This document shows positions 44,313 through 53,266 of a DNA stretch of 64,000 nt, piece after piece. The notes beneath the pieces are model-generated. The model did not search any database. It was given only the letters and a program-made list of their open reading frames with translations, and had not been told where the DNA came from. The position numbers were made by a program, and so were the translations under genes. Source of the DNA: CAWGGS01 sp046704745 (GTDB lineage Bacteria > Desulfobacterota > Desulfobulbia > Desulfobulbales > Desulfocapsaceae); NCBI GenBank assembly GCA_046704745.1, contig JBJKRL010000063.1, positions 59,510-123,509 of the forward strand. Reading direction: 5' to 3'. The first letter of the stretch is position 1, and every line of letters begins with the position of its first letter.

Positions 44313-44626
44313 GTCAACTCCTTTAAGATGATAGGTGATAAGTAGTTGCTTTCTAAGATGGCCCTAAAAATGACTTCTTGTATAATGGGTGCGCCCTTAA
44401 TATTTCAACTTCGCCAAGTTCCAGCCCTTCCGTTTCATCATACTCGGCTCCAGGGAAACAGACAGGCGGTCCTCCAGGATGAACTTGATCTCGAAAAGGT
44501 AGTGAGAGTTTTTAATCTTAAACACATTAATGGAGTTCCGTCAATATAGAGAGGGGAGTATGGGATGTCCATTTATCCCGTAATAACCAAAACCTACTAA
44601 TACATCCCGACATTTTCTCACTAACA

Positions 44627-44868
44627 CGGATTTCTCATCAGCCCAGGCAGCGTCAGGTTCGAAGTTTTTGGCAATGGACTATAATAAACTATGTTCATTA
44701 CCAAAACACTGAAGAAAATGGCGCTGCCTGGGCTGTACCCCGAGGGCATTTCTTTCAGGGCATCTTTGGTGAACACTGTGGAAATTTGATAACGTTCCTG
44801 TTTCTGTAAAATGTCTTGCTCTTCCTGCCGTGGAGACAAATTGACACAGTGTTCATGAGAAATCCGGG
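44627..44868. repeat. family B MITE-like element (B2)
   Basis: 242 bp with perfect 12-base inverted ends CGGATTTCTCAT / ATGAGAAATCCG and the same interior blocks as 20540-20818, e.g. GGTTCGAAGTTTTTGGCAAT and GAAAATGGCGCTGCCTGG. It is ~35 bp shorter, through loss of the CACCCTTCGGG segment. Confidence 0.85.
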
Positions 44869-45081
44869 CTGATAGCCGTAGTGTTGTGCCCAGCGCTCTA
44901 ATGTCTAATTTTTCAACAGCATCGGCCCTTGAATACATGAAGATCCCGTCATATATCTATTATAAACGCAATTACATCTCCCGCCGTGCTTCTCAATAAG
45001 CTCGAAAAAACACCACGGCTATTCAGTCCGGATCGGGAAAATTTCCGGTGGAATCGCAGTCTTTCACAAGAGAGCAATCCA

Positions 45082-45282
45082 ATGAAGAAGATATACCTCG
45101 ACCCCCAATACACATTTTCTCCAAAGAGGGCTCCATCACGTTGTGAAAAACGCAATGGACAAGACCGCAGGACAAGAGTGTTTGATGGCTACACCTATAT
45201 TTCACCAGTTGGCTGGAACCGCCGACGTCAACACGCCAGGCGGAACAATGATGCAGATCCCTGTTGCAGCTCGAGATTATGA
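45082..45282 (+). CDS. possible 66-aa basic protein
   Basis: ATG 45082 with a weak AGAGAG site. The middle (EKRNGQDRRTRVFDGYTYISPVGWNRRRQHARRNNDAD) has the DRR/RR-rich, aromatic style of small conserved proteins seen in delta-proteobacteria, but I cannot name a family. It sits in a decayed region, so it may be a remnant. Confidence 0.35.
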   Translation: MKKIYLDPQYTFSPKRAPSRCEKRNGQDRRTRVFDGYTYISPVGWNRRRQHARRNNDADPCCSSRL

Positions 45283-45322
45283 CGTTTTTTGATCTCATGT
45301 TTTTGGAGTGTGAGCAAAAATC

Positions 45323-45341
45323 AGGCTTGTCAAATGGGCAT
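45323..45341. repeat. REP sequence like those flanking the RAYT gene
   Basis: AGGCTTGTCAAATGGGCAT differs from the sequences at both ends of the transposase at 60986-61921 in only about two of 19 positions. A solitary copy ~16 kb from the transposase. Confidence 0.65.
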
Positions 45342-45505
45342 TGAGGGTCAATGAGAAATGCCCTCTTGTCCAGCCATTCCACACCTAATATGAGCCAAAG
45401 GAAGATTTGCTTTCTCCTGTGATCCCTTATCTACAAGGAGGTCCCGTCATCCGCACCCCTGAATTGGCTTTGTTATGCCTTTATAATGTTCCTTTCCTGA
45501 AAGAC

Positions 45506-45680
45506 TTATTTTGCTACAAACATTGCGTTTAATGCAGCTGGAAAGCCTGCGTAAACCGCCATTTGTATTATCACCTCGACTATTTCCTCTGGTGTTCAAC
45601 TCGCATTTAGCGCCCCATTTATATGAACATTTAACTGTGGACGGCATAAGAAGATAATTTAAAAAGGAAAGTGAACAAGG
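45506..45680 (-). pseudogene. carboxymuconolactone decarboxylase-family remnant
   Basis: In one minus-strand frame the sequence reads RPQLNVHINGALNAS, a stop codon (TGA at 45598-45596), then TPEEIVEVIIQMAVYAGFPA and ALNAMFVAK before another stop at 45508. This is the C-terminal core of the carboxymuconolactone decarboxylase/AhpD-like family, where a Cys is expected at the place of the in-frame TGA. The N-terminal part and the last residues are missing. Confidence 0.8.
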
Positions 45681-45974
45681 AGAGTGGTTAAAGGTCCGGC
45701 ATAGCATAGCAGAGGGGGCTCAGGATGGATATTCAAAAAACTTGTCTGGCCATAATTAGGGTATTACGAATAATAATTCAGATAACTTCCGGTTCAAATG
45801 GAAAAAAATGGGGGTTATCATGATAAAAACACATCTGTAATTTTATAATCCCTTTACCTGGATTCCGAGATCATGGTAATAATTAATAACGTGGTGTGAT
45901 GTGTGAGAGTAGTCGCGGTTGGATCACATTTTCATAAACCACAAACACACTAAGCTCTTATCGATGGAGGCGTT

Positions 45975-46163
45975 ATGTTCGACGGACTATTTGAGCCATT
46001 ACATCTTATGGTGATACTTGGTATCGTTTTAATTATTTTTGGCCCGGGGAAACTCCCCGAATTTGGAAGAGCGCTTGGTAAAGGTATAAGTGATTTTAAA
46101 AAAGGAATGGCAGGTGAAGAAGAATCTAAAAAGGTTACAGAGACACCAAAATTAGAATCGTAA
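45975..46163 (+). CDS. tatA: Sec-independent translocase subunit TatA/TatE
   Basis: A 62-residue protein with one membrane helix (LMVILGIVLIIFGPGKLPEFG) followed by an amphipathic helix (RALGKGISDFKKGM) and an acidic/lysine tail, the standard TatA layout with the FGPGKLPE hinge. It forms the pore-like complex for folded twin-arginine proteins. Good GGAGG ribosome site. Alone here: no tatB or tatC is in the window. Confidence 0.95.
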   Translation: MFDGLFEPLHLMVILGIVLIIFGPGKLPEFGRALGKGISDFKKGMAGEEESKKVTETPKLES

Positions 46164-46388
46164 TTTTCTATAAAATCAATTTTGGGAACTCTGCACAAAT
46201 CCACGAAATGTTCCGGAAGTTCGATTAACTTATAGATACAGGCATATGATCACTGTTTAATCCATCACCTTCCAATTTGATTTAGAAAATCACGTATCCG
46301 GATATGTAATTGAGTTGTCTTCATTTGACACCCTGTTTCGGGAAGCCAAGAACAACCTGTTGCATCGCCACACCCCAGGGAGGACGCG

Positions 46389-49300
46389 ATGCGCATGCGC
46401 TTAAAATTGCTTGTTCTAGCCACCACGGTCACCCTTTTTGCTGTGGTTCTTGCGGCGCTCGAGATGCATACATCATGGCTGCAGGCGCACCTGCTGGCCC
46501 GGGTTGCCCGGGACATGCGGTTTGAGACAGCGAGCGGCCCGAGCCCACAGGTGGTTTTCCCGCATTTCGGGCCCTATGATGAGCGCCTGGGCTATACGCG
46601 CATTCAGAAATTCACACAGCGGTTGCAGGGTCTAGGCTACGAAGTCTCTGCGCAGGCGAGAATGTCCGAGCCGATGCTGGCGATGATCCGGAAAGGTCTG
46701 TATCCGGCATGGTGGGAGAAGGAACGTGCCGGTTTGCAGCTGCTCGACTCGACCGGGACGGTTGAATACGCCGCCAGGTACCCGAAACGGACCTATCGCG
46801 ACTTCGCCGATGTGCCTTCGGTGCTGGTGCGCAGCCTGTTGTTCATCGAGGACCGAGACCTGCTCGAGACCACCCACCCGATGCACAATCCCGCGGTCGA
46901 CTGGACGCGTTTCGGCCGCGCGGTGTTCGACCAGGGACTCCACCTGGTGTTGCGCCACCATCGCACTCCAGGAGGCAGCACCTTGGCGACACAGATCGAG
47001 AAATTCCGCCACTCTCCGGGAGGACTCACCACTGACGGTGTCGAGAAGCTGCGACAGATGGCCTCTGCCTCGGTGCGAGCCTATCTCGGCGGACTCGATA
47101 CCGGGGCGATGCGGCATCGCATCGTCGTGCAATACCTCAACTCAGTCCCGTTGTCCGCCATGCGCGGTTACGGCGAGGTTGATGGTATCGGCGATGGACT
47201 TTGGGTCTGGTACGGCCGCAGTTTCGGGCAGGTCAATACGCTGCTGCGCAGCATCGGGACCACTACCGTTTCGGCCCGACAGGCCCTGGCCTACAAACAG
47301 GCCCTGTCGTTGATGCTGGCCCAGCGCTCGCCATCGTACTTCCTCCTCGAACATCAACGCGCCCTGGAGAAACTCACCGACGTCTATCTCCGGCTGCTGG
47401 CCCATGCCGGAGTGATCTCCCCTTCAGTTCGCGACGCGGCACTTGCGCATCCTCTGCAACTGCGCAAAGCGATGCCGCCGCGGCCGGCGGTGACCTTCGT
47501 GCAGCGCAAGGCATCGACGTCGTCACGCGTGCGGCTGGCTGAGCTGCTGGCCGAGCCGCGATTGTACGTGCTGGATCGCCTCGACCTGCGTGTCCGCACG
47601 ACCTTGATCGACACCGCGCAGCGTGAGGTCACACAGGCGCTGCTTCGCGCGCGTGACGCCGCCGGCGCCAGGAAGGAGGGCCTGTATGGCTATAACATGC
47701 TGCGTAACACAGAGGATCCGTCTCACATCCAGTTCAGCTTCACCCTGTACGAGACTTGCTGCGGTGCCAATCTACTACGAGTGCAGACCGACAGCGCCAA
47801 CATACCGTTCGACGTCAACCAGGGTGCGCGTCTAAACCTCGGCTCCACTGCGAAGCTGCGAACCTTAGTAACGTATCTGCAGATCATCGCCGACCTGCAT
47901 GATCGCTATGCCTCGATGAGCCGCGGGCAGCTGCAACGCGTGCCGCGTGATCCGGAGGATGTGCTGGCCCATTGGGCGCTAGAATATCTGTCAAACGCTC
48001 AGGACCGCGGCCTGCCGGCGATGCTCAAGGCGGCGATGCAGCGTAAGTACTCGGCGAATCCTGCGCAATCCTTCTTCACAGGTGGTTCATGGCAGCGTTT
48101 CAGCAATTTCGAGCCTGAGGACGACCATCTTATCCTTAGTGTGGCGGACGCGTTCGAGCATTCCGTGAATCTGGTGTTCGTGCGGCTGATGCGCGACATT
48201 GTCCACCACGAAATGTATGAGATCGCTGGCTCCACCGCGAGCATTCTGGCCAACCCGGCATTGCGGCACATGTATCTCGAGCGCTTCGCGCAACGCGAGG
48301 GCGGCGTGTTTGTGACCCGCTTCTACCGGCAGTACTCCGGGCATACCCCGCAGCAGATCGTCGATCTGCTCACCAAGGAGGTTCGACCGTTGCCGAAGCG
48401 CATGGCGGTGGTGTTGCTCGGAGTCGACCCCCAGGCCGGCCTGGCGGCGTTCACCGAGGCGATGCGCCGTGCCATGCCCGAGGCATCGCTTCCAGACAAC
48501 GCATTGCGTCGCCTGTACGACACCACGGTACGCGAGCATCTCTCCCTGTCCGACCAGGGCTACGTGGCGGGCATCCACCCTCTCGAATTGTGGGTCGCCG
48601 CGTATCTTCAAGCCCACCCGGAAGCAACGCTGCAGCAGACCCTGACGGCTAGCCACCAGGCGCGCCTTGACGTGTACCACTGGCTGTTTAAGACGCATCA
48701 CGCCAACCGCCAGGACCTGCGCATCCGCAGGATGGTCGAGCTCGAGGCGTATCTGAGCATTGCCAAGATGTGGCGGGTGCTTGGCTATCCGTTCGCCTCG
48801 ATTACGCCGTCATACGGCAGCGCAGTAGGCGCTGCCGGTGACCGGCCTGCTGCGCTGGCCGAGCTGATGGGCATCATAGTCAACAATGGCCTTCGGCTGC
48901 CAACGCGGCAGATCACGGCACTGACTTTCGGGGCTGGCACCCCGTATGAGACCCGCCTCGTTGCTGGACCCTCGAAGCCCGAACGGCTATTGCCGGAGGC
49001 GATCTGTCAGGTGGTGCGTGAGGCCCTGGTGGGCGTGGTGCAGACCGGCACCGGTGTGCGTGTCAGGGGGGCCTTCGGAACGCTTGCCCTTGGTGGCAAG
49101 ACCGGCACTGGGGACCAGCGCTTCCAGGTGTATTCGCCCCGCGGCCACTTGCTGCAGTCGCGCCGGATCAACCGAACCGCCACCTTCGTGTTCTTCATCG
49201 GTACGCGCTGGTTTGGTGTCATTTCCGCTTATGCGCACGAACCCTACGCCGCGACCTATCACTATACAAGCGCTATGACCGTGCAGCTGCTAAAGGATCT

Positions 49301-49403
49301 GAGCGTGCAGCTGCAGCCGTTGTTTCTCTCCTCCTTTTATGATAAAGAGGGCACTACTGCAATAATCTGCAAAACAGAGGCAGGATCGCATCTTAATTAT
49401 TAA
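46389..49403 (+). CDS. GT51 transglycosylase / penicillin-binding protein, GC-rich, probably transferred
   Basis: A 1004-residue class A PBP-like protein. One N-terminal membrane helix (~5-25), a ~130-residue periplasmic segment, a GT51 domain (LLFIEDRDLLETTHP; GGSTLATQIEKF), and a transpeptidase domain with SxxK in LGSTAKLRT, and KTG in LGGKTGTGDQRF. A long insertion lies between SxxK and KTG, making it larger than usual class A PBPs. Base composition is much richer in G+C than neighbours (CTG/CGC/GCG codons dominate) up to ~49325; the last ~25 codons (SFYDKEGTTAIICKTEAGS) return to the local AT-rich style. So a foreign gene seems fused to resident sequence at its 3' end. It overlaps the convergent deacetylase gene by 11 bases. 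GGGAGGACGCG precedes the ATG. Confidence 0.85.
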   Translation: MRMRLKLLVLATTVTLFAVVLAALEMHTSWLQAHLLARVARDMRFETASGPSPQVVFPHFGPYDERLGYTRIQKFTQRLQGLGYEVSAQARMSEPMLAMIRKGLYPAWWEKERAGLQLLDSTGTVEYAARYPKRTYRDFADVPSVLVRSLLFIEDRDLLETTHPMHNPAVDWTRFGRAVFDQGLHLVLRHHRTPGGSTLATQIEKFRHSPGGLTTDGVEKLRQMASASVRAYLGGLDTGAMRHRIVVQYLNSVPLSAMRGYGEVDGIGDGLWVWYGRSFGQVNTLLRSIGTTTVSARQALAYKQALSLMLAQRSPSYFLLEHQRALEKLTDVYLRLLAHAGVISPSVRDAALAHPLQLRKAMPPRPAVTFVQRKASTSSRVRLAELLAEPRLYVLDRLDLRVRTTLIDTAQREVTQALLRARDAAGARKEGLYGYNMLRNTEDPSHIQFSFTLYETCCGANLLRVQTDSANIPFDVNQGARLNLGSTAKLRTLVTYLQIIADLHDRYASMSRGQLQRVPRDPEDVLAHWALEYLSNAQDRGLPAMLKAAMQRKYSANPAQSFFTGGSWQRFSNFEPEDDHLILSVADAFEHSVNLVFVRLMRDIVHHEMYEIAGSTASILANPALRHMYLERFAQREGGVFVTRFYRQYSGHTPQQIVDLLTKEVRPLPKRMAVVLLGVDPQAGLAAFTEAMRRAMPEASLPDNALRRLYDTTVREHLSLSDQGYVAGIHPLELWVAAYLQAHPEATLQQTLTASHQARLDVYHWLFKTHHANRQDLRIRRMVELEAYLSIAKMWRVLGYPFASITPSYGSAVGAAGDRPAALAELMGIIVNNGLRLPTRQITALTFGAGTPYETRLVAGPSKPERLLPEAICQVVREALVGVVQTGTGVRVRGAFGTLALGGKTGTGDQRFQVYSPRGHLLQSRRINRTATFVFFIGTRWFGVISAYAHEPYAATYHYTSAMTVQLLKDLSVQLQPLFLSSFYDKEGTTAIICKTEAGSHLNY

Positions 49404-50661
49404 CTGTTCGAGTATGCCGGCTGTCGGCCCAGGCCTGGCTCCCCTCTGTAAGACCCCGGAAGAAATGCAGCGCGTTTTTCCCGAGGGTCACGGTACGGTA
49501 GCCGCCCTCTTGGATCACCAAGGTGGGGAGCCCCAGAAGACCTATCAATTTCCCGTTTGCGGCAAAATTTTTGGCCGTGAGCATCCAGGTGCCGGTGGGA
49601 TCGCGTTTAGCCGTATCCAGACCGAGGCCTACTACGAGAAATTGGGGGCGAAATTCTTCAACTCTTCGCAAGGCTTGCACAAGGGCCTTTTTATAAATTT
49701 CGCCATCCACCATTTCCGGCAGCGGAATATTGAGGTTGAATCCTTCCCCTCCATCTTCTCCGTGCTCCTCTTCGAAGCCGGAAAAATATGGGTAGGCGAA
49801 GCTTGGATGGCCATGAATGGAAATGGTGAGCACATCGCTACGGTTGTAAAAAATATCCTGGGCTCCGTTTCCGTGGTGATAGTCAATGTCAAGAATCGCG
49901 ACCTTGCCATAGGTGCTCAGATAATGGGCAGCAACGGCGCTGTTGTTAAAATAGCAGAACCCCCCGAATGAACTCCGTTCTGCATGGTGTCCTGGCGGCC
50001 GGATCAGGGCGTAGGCAACACGTTTGCCACTTAGAATTTCACCGGTGGCAGTGAGAGCACAGTCCACGGCCCGGCGGACAGCCGGGTAGGCGTTTGCGTT
50101 GATAGGGGTGAAGGTATCGATGCAGTAATATCCCGAGAGCACCGAGGGCTCTTTCGGGGGCCGGGTTTTATTGCGAATGGGGAAGATATAGGGATAGAGG
50201 GATTTTCCGGTCGAAACCTGGTCACAAGCCTTTTTGAGGTAAGAGACGAAGTCCAAATGGTGCACTGCCAAAATATGCTTGTCCGGAAACGTCCTGGGCT
50301 CCAGAATAGAAAACAAGCCGCTGGGTTCCAGAGTTTGAAGAATACTTTTCACCCGTACAGGTGACTCCACGTATCCACGTTCCTGGACATGATGGATCTC
50401 ATGCTTGTCGTTGACAACCAAGGCAATCTGCTCGAAGGATCGCCCATGAACTGTTTCGGAGACCGCCTGGGGTTTGAGGTACCGGAAATCCCGCAAACGA
50501 ACCGGATCGTCTTGAAAGCTTGTCACCACTTTTTCAACATAATCCGCAGGGCAGTACTCCGCATATTTTCTTTCAAGTACGGCCCGTACCACCTTCCGGG
50601 TAAACTCTTTGTGAAGGGGAATGCCGCTGCCAAGGCCGTCGTAGACGAGTACGGCATGCAA
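49393..50661 (-). CDS. histone deacetylase-family (acetylpolyamine amidohydrolase-like) protein, probably C-terminal part of a split gene
   Basis: A 422-residue reading frame. Residues ~80-400 are a class II-like zinc deacetylase: RPPGHHAERSSFGGFCYFNN, ILDIDYHHGNGAQDIF, ISIHGHPSFAYPYFSG and GLGLDTAKRDP, with His pair and Asp/His zinc ligands intact. The first ~60 residues (VRAVLERKYAEYCPADYVEKVV) belong to a linker rather than to the enzyme. The only start in frame is a TTG right after a stop codon and inside the upstream acetyltransferase gene (139-base overlap), which suggests that the frame is the continuation of that gene. Likely substrates are acetylated polyamines or small amides; proteins are less likely. 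Confidence 0.85.
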   Translation of the reverse strand: MHAVLVYDGLGSGIPLHKEFTRKVVRAVLERKYAEYCPADYVEKVVTSFQDDPVRLRDFRYLKPQAVSETVHGRSFEQIALVVNDKHEIHHVQERGYVESPVRVKSILQTLEPSGLFSILEPRTFPDKHILAVHHLDFVSYLKKACDQVSTGKSLYPYIFPIRNKTRPPKEPSVLSGYYCIDTFTPINANAYPAVRRAVDCALTATGEILSGKRVAYALIRPPGHHAERSSFGGFCYFNNSAVAAHYLSTYGKVAILDIDYHHGNGAQDIFYNRSDVLTISIHGHPSFAYPYFSGFEEEHGEDGGEGFNLNIPLPEMVDGEIYKKALVQALRRVEEFRPQFLVVGLGLDTAKRDPTGTWMLTAKNFAANGKLIGLLGLPTLVIQEGGYRTVTLGKNALHFFRGLTEGSQAWADSRHTRTVNN

Positions 50662-51164
50662 GTATCATCCGGGGTGACGGGAGACTCGTAAGCTGTACCC
50701 ACGATGGGGCGGGCACCGTAACTTTCATAGAAACGGAGCCTGGCGCGGTTCTGCTTAATCTCGGAGGGGTACGGGCAGTCGTTTTCGTCGTCAGGCAGGC
50801 ATTCCATGAAAAGTCCCTTCGACTTGAGGGCATTTGATTCAGCCCGCACCCGGTCGTAAAGGGCGCTGCCGATGCCGGCCCCCATCCGTTTCGTGGAGGC
50901 GGCGATCCAGTCGAGGTAGGTAAATCTGATAACCGGCTCATGCAGGAGCATGGCAAATCCCCGGACGTTTCCCTTGATGCTTTCGGCTACGAACAGGATG
51001 GCGCGAAATCGTTGTTTGAATGGATTTCGAAGCTTTTCCCCCAAAAGGGAAATCTCTTCCTCGGATATCGCCGAAAACCGGCTTCGAAGTATTTCCTGGA
51101 CCTGCACAAGGGTTTCCTTGTTCAGAGGAAGGGAATCGTCATATATGCGGCGAATTCGGAGCAT
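50523..51164 (-). CDS. GNAT-family N-acetyltransferase, probably N-terminal part of a split GNAT-deacetylase gene
   Basis: A 213-residue frame. Residues ~1-160 are a GNAT fold with acetyl-CoA loop MGAGIGSALYDRV and RLRFYESYGARPIVGTAYESP. After TPDDTCMPY (~residue 170) the sequence loses protein character (SSTTALAAAFPFTKSLPG...). In the other frame the natural continuation LVYDGLGSGIPLHKEFTRK begins exactly there. Inserting one C between TAC and TCG near 50650 gives CMPYLVYDGLG and one open frame of ~590 codons into the deacetylase. Confidence 0.8.
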   Translation of the reverse strand: MLRIRRIYDDSLPLNKETLVQVQEILRSRFSAISEEEISLLGEKLRNPFKQRFRAILFVAESIKGNVRGFAMLLHEPVIRFTYLDWIAASTKRMGAGIGSALYDRVRAESNALKSKGLFMECLPDDENDCPYPSEIKQNRARLRFYESYGARPIVGTAYESPVTPDDTCMPYSSTTALAAAFPFTKSLPGRWYGPYLKENMRSTALRIMLKKW

Positions 51165-51634
51165 TATTTTTCTCCAAAATAAACAAAACAGACATTGAGC
51201 GGTGGAACATAGACTAAATTATTAATATAATAAACCATCATCCTTGTTGCCCTCGGTAACGTTCCTTTAAAATACCTTATTGTTATTTGATTAAGCAGAG
51301 TCCTGTTCTCTGCAAGGTATTTTTCCACTCCTGGCGTCACATCCTCTCCACATTATTTCTCTTTAATAGACCTATCTCATCGGTTGCTTTACCGCCTTTT
51401 TGTGGAAATTGCCTAACATATTTTGCCTGAAAGAGATTCGCCTATTGGGTCTCCTGAATCTTTAAACCTTACGTGCATGTCATTGAGGCTCGCTGCAAAC
51501 GATACCCAATGGTGCCAGCTTTTGGGATATTTATATGCTTTTTAGAAGCAATACAATAAGAGCCAAGGAAAGATTTGACCTCATGACCCTTTGACGTCAC
51601 CACAGCCCATGAGTCAGCCTGACCCCATGTGTTT
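51165..51634. other. 470-bp intergenic region with 30-bp repeat
   Basis: No gene seen. AATAAGAGCCAAGGAAAGATTTGACC at about 51554-51580 is a copy of the short repeat; from ~51540 on the sequence is homologous to 42705-42781. Confidence 0.5.
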
Positions 51635-53266
51635 TCATTTCACATATGATTGTTTCCCCTTTGGGGAACCGTTGAATATCTCACCTGCGTCGTTTATCAG
51701 CCAGATTGTTCCATCTGGAGCAAGAGCAATATTGTCTGCGCATCCATTTATTTTGCTCCAGTTTCCATTGACATAATGGAAAATATTTCTTCCTTCCGGA
51801 CAAGAGGTATCCCCAGTTACCCAGATATCGGAATCCGAACGAGGTGCTATTTCCAAAGCTAATCCACTAATTTTCGACCAATTCCCCCGAGCATATCTGA
51901 AGATCTCACCGTCTTTATTGGAAACCCAGGGCGTTCCCTGGGATGATACGGATATTGAGATTCCGCATCCGTCCATTTTCGTCCAACCATACGGTTCAAC
52001 AAAGCGGTAAATACTATTCCCGCTGTCGCAGGAGTCAGTACCGATCATATAGACGCTGCCGTCCGCCCCGGCTGCAATATCATTGGCCGAACCCGGCATC
52101 TTCTGCCACCCGCCGTAAACATAACGAAAAATGTTGTTATCACTATCAACGACCCAAAGCGAATTATGGGGGCCCGCAGCAATAGCCACACCGCCTCCCG
52201 TTAGTTGGGTCCAGCCGCCTCCAGTCCAGCGATAAATTGCGTAGCCGCCCGGCTCAGTATTTGTGCCGATGATATATACGGCCCCTTCGGGACTGATAGC
52301 AATATCCTTTGCCGCTCCGGGAAGTCTTTTCCAGGCAAAAGCGGATGCACCCAGAACATGATGCTGTTGAGCCAAGGGTTTATTTTCTTTTTTCTGTTGC
52401 CGCGCTGCCTGTTTGTTCTTACCAGGCTCTGCAGAGGCGGTTGCCAATGTGTCATGATACATTGGCTTTTGGACTTTGTTGGGCTTATTCGCTTTTTGCA
52501 CCAGTGCCTGATTTCCCGACCGGGATTTGAGACCCTTTGTTGTGGCAAGCAGCGAGACCTTGTTATTGTAGGCATCGGCATAATCCGGGTTCAGGCTCAA
52601 TGCCTTATCGAAATCCCGGATGGCTTTGTCGTAGAGCTTTTTGCCCTTATAGGCAAGCCCCCGGCCATTGTAGGCAGCGACATATTGAGGATACAAACTG
52701 ATGGCCTTGTCAAAATCCCGGATGGCTTTATTGTAAAGTTTTTTCTTCAGATATGCATTTCCCCGGTTATTGTAGGTAGCAACATGTTCAGGGTCCAAGC
52801 CTATGGCCTTGTCGAAATCCTGGAGAGCCTTGTCGTAGAGTTTTATCTGCACATAGGCAAACCCCCGGTTATTGTAGGCAAGGGCATCATCAGGGTTCAA
52901 GCTGATGGTCTTGCTGAAATCCTGGATGGCTTCGTCGTAGAGCTTTTCGTGCACATATACAACCCCCCGGCCGTTGTAGGCAGGGGCATATTCAGGATTC
53001 AAGCTGATGGCCTTGTCAAAGTCCTGGATGGCTTTGCTGTAGAGTCCTTTGTTGCTATATGCATTCCCCCGGTTATTGTAGACTATGCTTTGATTTCTGT
53101 TTCCAAGGGCTCCTGTATCGATACATTGCGTGTATAATTGGATTATTCGGTTGATGTTGCCATTCTTTGCCTCTATGTTTTGAGCATCATTGCAGACTTG
53201 CGGTACGCTGCCAAAAGAAGGCACAGTCACGGACAAAAACAATAAGAACAGCACAATATGCTTCAT
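51635..53266 (-). CDS. secreted TPR + tectonin beta-propeller protein (intact copy)
   Basis: A 543-residue exported protein. I start it at ATG 53266 (CAGGAG eight bases upstream), where a signal peptide begins (MKHIVLFLLFLSVTVPSFGS); an upstream in-frame start adds 24 unlikely residues. Residues ~25-240 hold about six TPRs of the pattern AIQDFDKAISLNPEYAPAYN. After a Q/K-rich linker, residues ~315-535 hold six tectonin-type repeats, each with GxW...LPG..DIA.SP.G.VY.IG (for example GGWQKMPGSANDIAAGADG). Such propellers bind sugars, lipopolysaccharide or glycolipids in other proteins. So a periplasmic or extracellular binding/scaffold role is likely. It is a paralogue of the pseudogene at 42782-44312. 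Confidence 0.85.
   Translation of the reverse strand: MKHIVLFLLFLSVTVPSFGSVPQVCNDAQNIEAKNGNINRIIQLYTQCIDTGALGNRNQSIVYNNRGNAYSNKGLYSKAIQDFDKAISLNPEYAPAYNGRGVVYVHEKLYDEAIQDFSKTISLNPDDALAYNNRGFAYVQIKLYDKALQDFDKAIGLDPEHVATYNNRGNAYLKKKLYNKAIRDFDKAISLYPQYVAAYNGRGLAYKGKKLYDKAIRDFDKALSLNPDYADAYNNKVSLLATTKGLKSRSGNQALVQKANKPNKVQKPMYHDTLATASAEPGKNKQAARQQKKENKPLAQQHHVLGASAFAWKRLPGAAKDIAISPEGAVYIIGTNTEPGGYAIYRWTGGGWTQLTGGGVAIAAGPHNSLWVVDSDNNIFRYVYGGWQKMPGSANDIAAGADGSVYMIGTDSCDSGNSIYRFVEPYGWTKMDGCGISISVSSQGTPWVSNKDGEIFRYARGNWSKISGLALEIAPRSDSDIWVTGDTSCPEGRNIFHYVNGNWSKINGCADNIALAPDGTIWLINDAGEIFNGSPKGKQSYVK

Larger units (their letters stand above)
44313..45974. other. 1.6-kb decayed region with repeats and gene remnants
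   Basis: Upstream flank of the tectonin pseudogene (44313-44550) matches the flank of the intact copy (53267-53368), interrupted here by ~120 bp. Then follow the family B element, a small possible ORF, a REP copy, a 30-bp repeat copy (TATGAGCCAAAGGAAGATTTG at 45389) and a carboxymuconolactone decarboxylase remnant. 45710-45970 holds the tatA promoter region. Confidence 0.5.
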
